This document shows, piece after piece, positions 42,449-53,471 of a DNA stretch of 64,000 bases. The stretch comes from Anthracocystis setariae. Its lineage: Eukaryota; Basidiomycota; Ustilaginomycetes; Ustilaginales; Ustilaginaceae. The DNA lies in contig CAKMXJ010000039.1 of the NCBI GenBank assembly GCA_928724745.1, positions 124,001 to 188,000 on the forward strand, written 5' to 3'. The stretch's first letter is position 1. The number at the start of each line of letters is the position of its first letter. The notes beneath the pieces were generated by a model that was not told the origin of the DNA, made no database searches, and saw only the letters and a program-made list of their open reading frames with translations. Position numbers and translations under genes: made by a program.

Positions 42449-43380
42449 GTCATCCTTCGAACACATAGACAGTAGAGCTAAATTATCCCATCAATGCTAG
42501 AGATACAGTACATCAATCTCTTCCTACAGTTGAAGTGTGGCGGTAGCCTCGGCTCCTGTCCTCGGGAACAGAGCAGTTATCTTCCGACGGAATACTTGCT
42601 TAAGATCTTTTGCGTCGAAGTGAACCCCATATCGAGAAGCTATGCGCTTTCGCTTTCCGGTAGAGTAGATAAGCAACATCAACAATTGATGGTGTGCTGA
42701 ACCGACTGTTGACCCATGACCGACGATGAAGCCTGCTGTAGCCTAGCGAGAAAGCCGATTGATATTCGGTGGGTTTGCTCTTCGACCCGAGATGGCTTTC
42801 CGCAGCCGTCCTTTTTAAATATAAGAGCGGCCATTTCGACGCGCCTGAGCATCGATGTCAAACGTCGAACGTGTCAAGAGATGATTCATACCTGCATGAA
42901 CGGACTGTTCAAGGGATTCCCTTCCGACGCTCGTTCTACCAAAGCTCCGAGCAAACTTGAAGATAAGCTCTTCAACATCGTCATCAGCCTGTTGCTTGTG
43001 AATCACACAGAAACGTGACGATGGGTGAGCGACCAACGTTCGGGAAAGCCACTGCATCACGCCGTGAAAGGCTGAGTCGAGGCTGCAGCGATCCCCATAT
43101 TGCTCTCTTGCCTTGACTTCAGCGAAGCCACCCTCGGCACTTCCGGCTGGGCGATGGTATGTGAATCAGTGAGAAAGATGTTCTGGCTGGCACCTGAGTC
43201 GTCGCTGATCTTTGACTATATCTATGCTTGGCTTGATATCTTAAGCCCCCCCTCCTGTCCACAACCACTCCGCTAAACTCCAAAAGGCACACCGCTCATC
43301 CTCACAATTGCAAATCGATCGTTGTCTCCAGCTCAGCTTGTTTCCAAGATAATCAGGTCTCAAGTATCACGTCCAACAGT
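42449..43380. other. Gene-free spacer, about 0.9 kb
   Basis: No gene was recognised between the Ran-like and caleosin genes. Short open frames (up to 100 codons) lack motifs. The right end is C/A-rich like other leaders in this window. Confidence 0.5.
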
Positions 43381-44308
43381 ATGTTGGTAAAGGAAAAAGC
43401 AGAAGTTTCTCGCAAGGTCGATGTCGACCCTCTCTTCGACAACACCAAGCTCGTGTATGGAGAAGCAGGAACCCAGGTGCCGTACACGCCTCAAAACACA
43501 TGGAAAGATCCTAACGGCGATCGTCAAGACTACCTCGACAAGACCAAAGGCCTCACCACTATGCAAAAGGTTTGTGTCACCGCTCTCAGCTGCTGATTGA
43601 TTCGACCATGGTCGTCTCTTATTGACGCCTCATCATATTTTGTGATTGATCTTGAACGACAGCATATTGCATTCTTCGATGGAGATTGCGACGGCATCAT
43701 CTGGCCAACTGATACGCTGTTTGCATTCCTGTCGTTGGGCTTCGGCCTGATCCTTTCGGCATTGGCCGTGGGTATCATCCATGGCCCTTTCTCCTATCCT
43801 ACGCTGCCACGGAACCGGGGCAAGTTACGAAACTGGCTGCCTGATCCGTTCATGCGCATCTACATTGCCAACATCCACCGCTGCAAGCATGGCTCCGATT
43901 CCGAGTCGTACGATCGACGAGGTCACTTCCGCAAGAGCCAGTTCGAGAGCATTTTGGAGGACTACTCGACTCGTCACAACAGGGATTCGCTGTCTTTCTC
44001 GGACGTAGCGGCCATGATTCGCGGTAGAAGGGATCTCATGGACCTGTTCGGTTGGTTCGCCTTTATGTTTGAATGGGGCAGTACTTACATGCTTCTATGG
44101 CCTGCCGATGGTAAGTCTTCATGATTGTTGCAGTCAAGATGTACACGTGCACGTGCAGTAGCTGACACACTGATTGGCGTTGTCCTCTCCAGGTTACATG
44201 CGTAAGGACGACATCTTGGGCGTCTTTGACGGCTCTATCTTTGTAGTGTTGGCGCACCGTCACAAGAGTGGGCAAGGAGGTGGCGCTTTCAAGGCCAAGA
44301 CGGCTTGA
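43381..44308 (+). CDS. Caleosin (lipid-droplet peroxygenase family), three exons
   Basis: Exons 43381-43569, 43663-44110 and 44193-44308 join in frame (donors GTTTGT and GTAAGT, acceptors CAG) to give 250 residues. After an N-terminal soluble part comes the single EF-hand DGDCDGIIWPTDTL with a His just upstream (HIAFF), then a hydrophobic helix (FLSLGFGLILSALAVGII) leading to the proline-knot-like HGPFSYPTLP. The C-terminal half has the conserved YIANIHRCKHGSDS and ends after VFDGSIF. Caleosins sit on lipid droplets or the endoplasmic reticulum, bind calcium and heme, and act as peroxygenases on fatty acid hydroperoxides; the two conserved His near the EF-hand and the proline knot are candidate heme ligands. 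Confidence 0.93.
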
Positions 44309-47047
44309 GAAACTACATCGTATTTTGTCCATATCAGAGCTTCCGCAAATCTGTTGAATTCTTCAGTTTGATCTGGTACCATGCAATCACGCTCATGACC
44401 ACGAGCAGCCATGCACTCGTTGCGTTAGCGGAAATGAGATCTTGCACTAGCTCGATGTGAGTCTCGGAGAAGCGCTTATGTGCCAACGTTGCTTAGCGCT
44501 CTTTCACGAACCAGAGCGTGGGTCAAGATCAAGGGTTGAGAGTACAGTACGATATCACAAGCGGTCTCGATCCACGACATTTTTCATTTTTGATGGGAAG
44601 AGATGCGTTGCCGGGCGGTCGAAGCGCGATAGGAGCGTATCCGATTAGAACAGACGCCGTCAAAGAGGCTGTTGAGTTGAAGCGGTGTGCGTGGATGTGC
44701 GTCCACGTACAGACAGGTACAGGTAGGCCATGGTGTGGAGAATCGAAGACGACGACGACGGATGAAACGTCAAGTTCCGACAAGTCACCACAATCGCTTG
44801 CTTGTGGGGTGTGACTGTGTGACGTGCCAACAGCCGTTCTCGCCTGCGCCCGTGGCTTGCTGCTGTTGTAGCCTTTCTTTTTGATGTTGTTCTCGAAAGA
44901 CACGTTGAATTGTCGAGTCAACTGAACCTCGCCATGCACCTCCCTCCTGTCACATACAGCTAGCTGCCCTTTATGCGCCCTTTGCGCGCCCTGCACCGAA
45001 TGCCCATTTGCTTCTTTGAATCACTGCTGTCACTCAAGGTTCGTGATTCTGGTGCCGTCCATTCAGCAGCAGCAGCAGTCGTTGGTGCTTGGCCACTTTT
45101 GTCGCTCTGCAACCAAGATTTCGAACCACTCTTTAAGCTCATTGTGCGGATCGCAACTGCATTGTTCACGTTTGCGCTTACGACTCTGCGCACATTATTG
45201 TCTTCTCACACGGATTAGCATCAGTGCGTAATCTAAAACAGCGCAGCGCAGCGCTGTAAGGCAAACGGCGATCGATTCAACCACAGGCTGCAGCTGAGCA
45301 GGATACACACGCTTGGTCACGCCAGCCAACGGTTGTCCAGTGCAACCTCTTCTTCCTTGTACAGTGTGGCTTCTCTTCTGGCCCTAGCTTGTTGGCAGCC
45401 ACGGTGTTCAAGTGCTCGGTTCGACGCCGCAACTTTCACGCCACTGAGCAGACCCGAGCATGGTCACCCAAGTGCAAACCTGGTCCGACGCCTAGAAGCG
45501 ACTGCCCCTTCTCTGTAGATGCACTTGCCATGGTTCCGAACCGCTTCTTTGTAGTAGACGCCTTCGCGCATCCGATTCGGCTGATCAGGCGTCCAGTGGT
45601 CGAGATGACAATGTGCCCTCGCGACAATCTTGTATGCGGCAGTCGAGAACATTGCTTCGATCCAGCTCAACCCCGAACCGCCTTTCTCCCCCACCAACCT
45701 TGACTCTAAACGTGTACTCTCGTCATTCCTGACTTCCTCGAGTCCGCAATGGGTTTGCAAAGTTGATCTGCATCTGCGCTTCTCCCTGATATTTCATTTC
45801 CTGTTCATCCACTCCCGGTACTATTCCTACACAACGATTCCGTGGCTCATGGGATTTGCTCGCTAGCGACTGCTTAGCCGCAAACTTGCCACGCTGACTC
45901 TCACTTTGTGCTTCTTGATGCCACTGTTCTCTCAGCGGTCCGGCTACGCTTAGACCGCTTCTCTCCAGCAATCACGAGGTTGGTTCGCTTTCGTGTGCAC
46001 GCTCCTCCATCTGCATAAACGTTTGACTCTCGTCTAGCCAACCACACACGGCGGTGGCCACTGTTTCTATTGGTCGCAGCGCCCCTCGCTCACCGCAAAC
46101 CACAGCCCTTCCAACCCACTTCGGCTAAGCTCATCTCGTCTTCGTGGAACAGCAGAATTGGCTTGCAATGGCGAGCAGCCAAACACCAAACTTGCTGTAC
46201 AAGCACTAAATCTAGCCAACCTCCTTGCTTCATTGGATCCATGTCGCTGGTTACTTGCTGAAAGATCCATTTGCCGTCATAGCTGGAAGAGACTATAACC
46301 CTTTCACCACACTCGATCCGCCCGGCTCACCTGCCTATCTATCCTCGCCCACCACGGTCCTTCTCGCCTGGAACAGCCCCTGTCCCAGCTCTCATCCTAC
46401 ATACACCCTCACACATAGCATCACATTCAACTTCGCCTGTACGGCTAGCCTCGATTCTCTCTGCTGCTGGTGTAAGCTGCCTTTGGCACCGCTCAGTCGG
46501 CACCGCTCAGCCGGCCGTGGCTGGGCCCATTCAGGCTCCTATCACGTTCATACACCAAGTAGTAGCCACAAAAGCTCATTTGTTTGCGACCGCTGTTGTT
46601 GCAGCTACGGTAGCAAGTGACTACAACTGCATCATCCAGACGCCCACCGATGCCTCGAGTCCCCACTCAATCCAACAGCTCAGCAACGGGTGGAACAAAG
46701 TCAGCCTCATAGCCACAGCTTTCGCCTTTCCTCATTAAGCTCTTTGCCTTGAGGGCCTCAGTCAAGGTCGGCTGCCCTCGTTTAAACCCACGACTTCATC
46801 TCCTCCGTTACTCACCGCCGTGTGCCTCTCGCTTCTCCCAACGTAAAGACGAGAACACCAACAACACAGCTTGTTCACAAGTCGCAACATCCATCCCAAC
46901 CGTTGCGAGATATCTAGGCACAGTGCAACTACGTACCATCCCAATCATCAGCTCTTATCCATTTATCTTCGCACAGTCTCGTCTTCTCTATCGGCTCCCG
47001 ACTCGCATCTCACCACCTGCTCTCCCACGCCTATCAAACAGATCGAC
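44309..47047. other. Gene-free stretch, about 2.7 kb
   Basis: No supported gene was found. The last 1.5 kb before the kinase start is C/T-rich with many short open frames, consistent with a long promoter and 5' leader. A small unrecognised gene cannot be excluded. A short GCGCA repeat is seen near 45241-45256. Confidence 0.45.
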
Positions 47048-50000
47048 ATGCCGGCAGCAGCAAGCGATGCCACCGAGGCGGAAACCTCTAGCGGCGCTCA
47101 GCAGGGTCCACCGTCCACCATTGAGTTTGTCTCGAACTGTCAACGGCTGGTCCGTTACCATTGCCTGGCTCGTAGCGGAGATGCTGACGCCGCTGTCTTG
47201 GGAAAAGGAGGCTTCGGCTGTGTATATCGCTATGCTATCGATGCATCGTTCACACCGCCATCGTCTATGGACCTCTCGCTTCGCTTGCGCTCCGCCACAA
47301 CGCGTCACCATGCGTCTGGACCCGAGTCGTCGCCTTCGATGGGCTCGCACAAAAACAGTGAGCCGCAACAATGGACACAGAAGCTCGACAAACCACCTCC
47401 GTTGGTAGCTGTCAAGCTCTGTCGTACGCCTTGCTCGGGTTCGTTCGACGAGCTGCAAAAAACAAGCTTGGTCGACAAAAAGACCAGGCGCGCAGAGATG
47501 CAAGACGACCGAAAGATGCACGTCCGCATCGTAAGGGGTGAAGGACGCATCTTTCAATACCTTCAAGCCGCTCGACAAGTTTCCAATCGTTCCGCCGACC
47601 CTCCTCTCGTCAAGCTCCTTGCCAATCTCTCACCCAAAGGCGCCCAAGGCGATCTCAATCATTTTGATGACGTTGATGGCTCGATGGACGAAGAGGACGG
47701 ACCTCCTACCCGCTTGCTAGTGTTCGAAAAGCTGATCGAGCTCGATGCCGAGCACACGCCTCGGGGTTGGATCAAGTCCAAGAAGACCTGGTCCCACGAG
47801 AGAGTCGAAAAGGTAGCCCTTGAAGTCATGCAGGGCCTTCAGGTACGTAGCTTCTTCGGTATGAACCTGTTCGCCGCTGCTCTTTTACTAACGGTTGCTA
47901 TTCTTATGCCTCAATTTGTTAGTTCTTGCACGAGCACAACGTGACTCATGGCGATTTGAAGCCGTCCAACCTGATGCTAGATCCGCGCACGGGCGTCGTC
48001 AAGATCATCGACTTGGGAGCTAGCCGTCGATTTGTTTACCTGTCGAACAGAGAACGCAACAATCGCAGCGCCGTCGAGGAGCAAGACCGACGAGCATTGT
48101 CGCGTGGCCGCGCTGTAGAAAGGCTCAGGCCAGAGTTGTGTGAAGGGCTCGGCTCGCTCACTGGCTCGCCCTACTACATGGCGCCCGAAATCCTTCTCCA
48201 AGCTACGCGGTACGTTGATGCTTCGGGTCGAGCCAGGTCCGTGCTGGAAGACTACGAGTACGACTATCCCTCGTTTCTGGCGAGAGAGCAATGGCCGATG
48301 TACCAGATTGGCCTGAGTGATCTGCGAAGGGGTTGGGGCATCCGTGCCGACATCTGGAGCTGGGCTTGCACGGTGCAAGCCTTGCTGCTCAAGACGGTGG
48401 AGGAGGATAAGCGACCGAGCAGTAGCACCATTTCACCCTACGACTTTTCCTTCTCTCGCCACCGAGACGAGATGATCGATCCTCTGTACGAAAAGGCTTG
48501 TGGAGAGGATGACGTGCCACGGTTCCATCAGTGGTGTAGAGTTCTTCCGCTGCTCATTGTACGCGTCGCGCTGGAGCCAGTGCCACTCATCGCGCAGGCG
48601 GATGGCTGCTCGGCTGCTCTGCGTTCTGCACTCAAGGCCTCACTGCGCCACCAAGATCTTCGTCCGATCGCTGACGAGCTTCTTCAATCCCTTCAGGCAT
48701 CGGGACTGGCGCCACCTCGTCCGAACAGGAGCTCGCCTCGTAGTCACACGGCAAACGTTTCGCGGCCAAATTGTGTTGAGCATCAACGTCAGTCTCTGCT
48801 CGGTACGCCGGCGTCTCCGCAGTTGAGCGGCTCGGATTTGGAAGGCTCGAGATACACAACGCCCACGTTGTCGCGCGGCGCTTCGAGTGTGAGCACTGCG
48901 CCGCCTAGCTGCGAGAACGGAAGCAAGAGCACACTGTGTAGCACCGCTGATCGCGATCGGAAGAGCAAAGTGCGATTTGAAGCCAGCTCAACTGACTCTG
49001 CTTTTTTTCCTGCACCGTCACCAGAAGGTCAGCTGAACGCCGAGGCTAGCCTTCAGCTGCAGGACCCCGTGCCGCAGGGATTTGAGTTGGTGGGTCCGAG
49101 CCACACACCAAAGACGCAATCGAAGACGTTGGGCGACGGAGCACGACCAGCCACTGCCAGCGCCAGCCTTGCCAACTTTGGGGCACCGTCGGTGACGGTG
49201 CCAGTGTCGCGGGCATGCTTTGCTGGCACTGGTCAAACGTCCAGATCGCACCCGTCTACGCCTACCAGCTCGGGTCGAGACTTGTCAAAGTTGAGGCCAA
49301 GGACGAGTCCGCAAGCCATGGCCAAGGAGATACCTGTTGGGTCCAAGGAGACACCTCTGCGTCAAGTTGAAGAAAGCACGCTGTACCGCGGCCCGAGCCG
49401 CGTTAGCGGCGTTCTGGCCAGTTCAGCCAACTTTACCGAGAGCCCTGTCAGCGCTCACTCGCCGCCGTGTTGCAGGACTGGTGGTGGATTGGGAATCAGT
49501 TGGCCGCTGGATGGAATGCGGAATCTTGAGCTGAGCGGTGCTTCAGAGGAGGTTGGAGAAGAGGAATGGAATGCAGCTACGAGTGGCATTGTGCATGCGC
49601 GAGGAACTTCGATGGCATTGGAGACACGGGATGGGTACGGTCAAGTTGGGAATGCGAGCGTATCACTGGCGCCGCGTGGCAGCAGAGACGGTGTTGATGA
49701 AGGGCATGCTGCTGGGCAGCGTCAGCACTCGGTTTGTGAGGGAAAGAGTGGCAGGCATACGAGCTTGATGGCGACGCTGAAGGAGAAGCAAGTGCGTCTG
49801 AAGCAGAGCTCGAGAAGGCTGATGAGCATGCGGGGAAGCGGTGGGAGCGGCCGAGCTGAGCCAGCCAGAGGCGAGGCCGTCAGTGGATTGAGCCCAACGC
49901 ATCGGTCTCGATACGTTGCTGGACACGGAGAAGGCGAGAGCGAGGCACATGGATGGCCAAGCGGTGCACAGGTTGGAAGCACGAGGATGGGTGATGCATT

Positions 50001-50187
50001 TGTTGGAGATGATGCGGTGCGCATGACGCCAGGGACGGCAGCCCGCGGCGGTCTGAAACCAACATCATCTAACGTTGGACACGGCAGAGGCAGTTTGAAC
50101 CGGCGGATGGGCGACAAGTCGGGATCGGAGGGATCACCATCGAAGCCGTTGCTGAAGCGTCTGTTGACGTGGAGTACGACTTTGTAA
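47048..50187 (+). CDS. Atypical Ser/Thr-type protein kinase with long tail, two exons
   Basis: Exons 47048-47842 and 47923-50187 (donor GTACGT, acceptor TAG, phase 0) give 1019 residues. The kinase domain begins with the glycine loop LGKGGFGCVY (51-60) and the ATP-anchoring Lys in VAVK (Lys123), separated by a long insert. The catalytic loop is HGDLKPSN (274-281), with Gly in place of the usual Arg of HRD, and the metal-binding motif is DLG (295-297). SPYYMAPE and DIWSWA follow, with another insert before them. The domain ends near residue 510. The remaining 500 residues are a Ser/Pro/Arg-rich, probably disordered tail ending in a basic segment. All catalytic residues are present, so activity is expected. 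The subfamily could not be assigned. Confidence 0.85.
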
Positions 50188-50804
50188 AAAGCATATACAG
50201 TAAAGTCACAGTCTAGCATTTCTGCAACTTTTGTTGATCGCACAGCATCCATTTTACCTAGACTGTAGATACAAGCATCTGGGCACACACACTCTATACC
50301 CTGACGATGATTCTGCAATTGAATTGATTCGCGCTAGATGCATGTGATGATGACGATGTGATGCTGTCATGGCGATGCGAGGTGAGCTTAAACATGTGTG
50401 CAAGTGTCGTGCTGCATGGATGGAGAGCGGAGCGAGCCGGTGCATCTATTAAGAGCGATGATAGCGAGCCAAGACGCACGGCTCTTAGCCGGCAAGAGTC
50501 ACAGAGTGGCAAAATAATTTGTCACGGCAACAGGCGTGATTATTATTATTGAGCCGCAAGCTTGGAGCCCCAACGCGACGAAGAACTCCACACCTCTGTC
50601 ACCGACATGTGAAAGTTCAGGAGGTAAGATTTCTTTTCTTTTTTTTTTAAAGAAAAAAAAAGTTTTCTTTGACAGGCGAGCCAACGGCCCTGAAAATCAA
50701 GAGTGTCTGAATAATTTCATTTTTATCAAAGATAACAACTACAGCAGCAGCAGCAGCAGACGTGGCTCGTGGCTGAGGAATCTTTCGTGTGAAATCGGTA
50801 GATA
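50188..50804. other. Intergenic spacer with T/A inverted tract
   Basis: This 617-bp spacer contains a T-rich run mirrored by an A-rich run at about 50631-50671 that could form a hairpin. GTAAGA at 50624 and CAG at 50673-50675 bracket this tract and might be a 52-base 5' UTR intron of the next gene, though the branch site is unclear. A (CAG)n-type run occurs near 50743-50759. Confidence 0.5.
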
Positions 50805-53075
50805 ATGAAATTTTGGCGACATCAAAAACCTCCCGCCTCACCTTGCATCCAAAACCAACACCACCACCACCACCACCACCAGCAGCAGCATCGGGAGTCA
50901 TCCAACATGTCGAAAAGTGACCATCATAGGCGCACATCATCACTGCTTCCGAGTTTCAACTCGCTGGGCTCGTTTCTCGCTACCGCTGGAGGTCTCAATG
51001 GCGGTTTGAACACCACCGATGCTGAGCTCATGATCTCGCATCCAACACCAACCGAATGGGCCGATGAAGTGAGTCCATCATCCTCGTCTCGCAACTTTGC
51101 AATCGACTCGAACGATCTCAACCAGGAAGTCAGGTTCCGTGGTCAACCAACTCGATCGTTCATCGCTTTCCCTCCCGCCTCGGATAGTAGCCACGCATCC
51201 CCTTCATCAGCCTCTTCTTCCTCATCGTCAGTTACGACCGAGACACCAGCCTCTTCAGTGGGCAATTCACCAGCTTGGGCTCCCAAGCAAATGTCTATCC
51301 ACTCCCTCGCTCCTCCCTCCCCCTCAACCTCGCCAATGGTGAGGGAAGCTTCCACATCACGATCATCAGCCAGCACGCTCACTCCCCGCGCACACATCGA
51401 CGATGCAAAGAACCGCACCACCTCGCTGAGTGCAGCCAGTAGACTCGACGCCGCACTGTCGAGCCAAGAAAAGACGGTGCAGCGCCAAGCCGGATTGCGC
51501 GCCAGATCCATCAACTCGATCCGTGGTCTGGCCGCAGCGTGGGTGCCTACCAGGTTTGCACCCTCATCCCAGCCCGCCAGCTCAGCCGCTTCATCGTGTT
51601 CGTCCAACGAGGACAAAATTTCCACCCATGGCACGGATTCGTGGCTCAAGGAGGGGCGGTTGCTTGTACCCAACCAAGTAGCCAGAGATGCCAGACGGCC
51701 GGTCAAGCTCGACCGTCGACGTCTCGATAAAGCGGTGAGTCTGGCGGTCGAAGCCGCCCAAGCTGCCGAAGAGGACGAGCGCGTGTGGGAGGATAGGCGT
51801 AGCATCAAGTCGTCTCGCTCTGCGCGTTCGAGTGGCGACGAGGCGGATTCGCGCCAACTCGTGCGATCGTCGAAATTCCCTTCCTACGGAGGCGATTCGT
51901 TCGCCTCCGACAACGACGACGACGATGACGACGACGATGACGATGACGATGCGGGCTTTTCGTTGGACCTCTACATTTCGTCATTGGGCTACCTCATTTC
52001 GGCACTATCGGACAAGGATGCCGCCAATTTGGGCGGCAAGCAACGTGCGGATATCCAACAACGTCTGGAGGAAGGATTGTGCAAGCTCGGCTTGGATCCC
52101 AAAACCGAACTCGCCCAGGCGCAGGAGATGAAGCGCCAACTTGAGCTGGAAAAGAGCCAGCTCCAAGTTGCGCACGCCAAGGCGGAGGGAACGACCACGG
52201 TTGTACATCATCACTATCATCAAGCTGGAGGTGGAGGCGGCGCGTATTTCGATCGAGCGCATGCGGCGGCGAGAGCGAGTGGAAGGAGGAAGCAAAATAG
52301 TGGATTGGCGGGTAAGATTGGTTCGACTATGGTGGAGGTTGGATTGCATTTGGGTGCAGGTGCGTTGGGTGTGGTGAGTTCCAATCTGGCTGCGATCACT
52401 TTGAGGCGTGGGTGGGATGGGGAGAGTCCAGCTCAAGGCCAAGGCGAGGGTGAGGGTGAGGGCGCGCGGGATGCTAAGATCACCGAGCTCCCCATGGACG
52501 AATCGCGCACTGCTGTATGGCAGCCCACTCCCGCCCCCATTAGCGGCGTGGTGAGTAACAAGCAGTGGGAGATGGGAACAGCGTTTGCATATGCAGCTGC
52601 CTCGGCGCTTGCGAGCAGTCTGGGTGGCGTCGTCCACAGCAGCGATATTGGCGATGACAAAGTGTGTGCTGCCGAAGATCGATTGATTTTGCTAAGTGCC
52701 GAGCTCGCACGCGCGCTGAAACGCTCGCCACTCCCCGGACAGGTTTCGTCGCTACTAGCTCAAGTAGTGACCATCCTGGGTGCCATCGATGCCAAGTACT
52801 CGATCACCCAGAAGGGAACCCAAATTGCAGTTAGGCAGACCAGGAGGGCAATGCGGTTTGTAAGGAGGCACGAGTTGCATGTCAAGGCGGTCAGAGTCGC
52901 TTGGGCTACCGCAGAGGCCGCCGTGGCAGCGTTGGAGGCGTACAGGGATGAGCAGCCGTGGGATGCGAATCAAGCTCATAGCAGCAACAGCAGCAGAAGC
53001 AACAACAATAAGCCGCAGCAGAGGGTTTTGGTTCAGGCAGGAGCTTCACGAGAAGAGGGAGAGGAGAAGGTTTAA
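50805..53075 (+). CDS. Unrecognised protein with poly-Asp tract and small-residue helices
   Basis: This predicted 756-residue protein matches no family I recognise. The N-terminus has a run of seven His and several Gln (about 20-28); a second ATG at MSKSDHH (about 35) could be the real start. Residues 100-360 are Ser-rich and disordered. A run of twelve Asp (about 370-381) precedes the more ordered half: LDLYISSLGYLISALSD, a coiled-coil-like stretch (EMKRQLELEKSQLQVAHAKA), then Gly/Ala-rich amphipathic or membrane-associated helices (LHLGAGALGVVSSNLAAI and FAYAAASALASSLGGVV), and a basic helical region (RQTRRAMRFVRRHELHVKAV). The end is Ser/Asn/Gln-rich. A peripheral membrane role is conceivable but unproven. 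Confidence 0.6.
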   Translation: MKFWRHQKPPASPCIQNQHHHHHHHQQQHRESSNMSKSDHHRRTSSLLPSFNSLGSFLATAGGLNGGLNTTDAELMISHPTPTEWADEVSPSSSSRNFAIDSNDLNQEVRFRGQPTRSFIAFPPASDSSHASPSSASSSSSSVTTETPASSVGNSPAWAPKQMSIHSLAPPSPSTSPMVREASTSRSSASTLTPRAHIDDAKNRTTSLSAASRLDAALSSQEKTVQRQAGLRARSINSIRGLAAAWVPTRFAPSSQPASSAASSCSSNEDKISTHGTDSWLKEGRLLVPNQVARDARRPVKLDRRRLDKAVSLAVEAAQAAEEDERVWEDRRSIKSSRSARSSGDEADSRQLVRSSKFPSYGGDSFASDNDDDDDDDDDDDDAGFSLDLYISSLGYLISALSDKDAANLGGKQRADIQQRLEEGLCKLGLDPKTELAQAQEMKRQLELEKSQLQVAHAKAEGTTTVVHHHYHQAGGGGGAYFDRAHAAARASGRRKQNSGLAGKIGSTMVEVGLHLGAGALGVVSSNLAAITLRRGWDGESPAQGQGEGEGEGARDAKITELPMDESRTAVWQPTPAPISGVVSNKQWEMGTAFAYAAASALASSLGGVVHSSDIGDDKVCAAEDRLILLSAELARALKRSPLPGQVSSLLAQVVTILGAIDAKYSITQKGTQIAVRQTRRAMRFVRRHELHVKAVRVAWATAEAAVAALEAYRDEQPWDANQAHSSNSSRSNNNKPQQRVLVQAGASREEGEEKV

Positions 53076-53184
53076 AGTCTTTCGTTTAATGATATACCCC
53101 CCCGGCATTTTCGATACTTCGAGCATGTCAATGTGTGGAAAATGTGTGAGAGAAAGGTCCAAATGAGACGAAAAAGGTAGAGAC

Positions 53185-53194
53185 AAAAAGAAAA
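53185..53194 (-). terminator. RNA polymerase III terminator
   Basis: Directly after the tRNA 3' end the minus strand reads TTTTC followed by TTTTT, the T-run signal at which polymerase III stops. Confidence 0.85.
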
Positions 53195-53292
53195 TTCCCT
53201 GCCGGGGAATCGAACCCCGATCTAGGCTGAATATTTGTCAATCAGGTGTTTAGTCTGAGAGAGCCTTATCTTAACCATTAGACGAACAAGGA
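53195..53292 (-). tRNA. tRNA-Glu (anticodon CTC) with 26-nt intron
   Basis: A full cloverleaf can be folded on the minus strand. The acceptor stem TCCTTGT/GCAGGGA has two G-U pairs. The D stem is GTCT/AGAT with loop AATGGTTA, and the anticodon stem is AGGCT/AGCCT. The loop CTCTCAC has anticodon CTC at 53259-53257, and the T arm CGGGG-TTCGATT-CCCCG supplies the polymerase III B box. A 26-nt intron (53255-53230) lies one base 3' of the anticodon, the canonical position for nuclear tRNA introns. The mature tRNA has 72 nt before CCA addition, with discriminator base A. It decodes GAG. Confidence 0.93.
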
Positions 53293-53471
53293 GAAGAGGA
53301 GATACGAGCTCGGGCATGGATAGCGTATATAGAAATATGAGAAAAGAAAGCATTATCATGACCATCGATTAATTGGAAGGGAACGCACAGACTGAGAAGG
53401 ATGGCACGTGTCATTTTCGAGGGTTGCTTTCAACCTACGATCTTCACCAAGAAAATCTCGGATACACCAGG

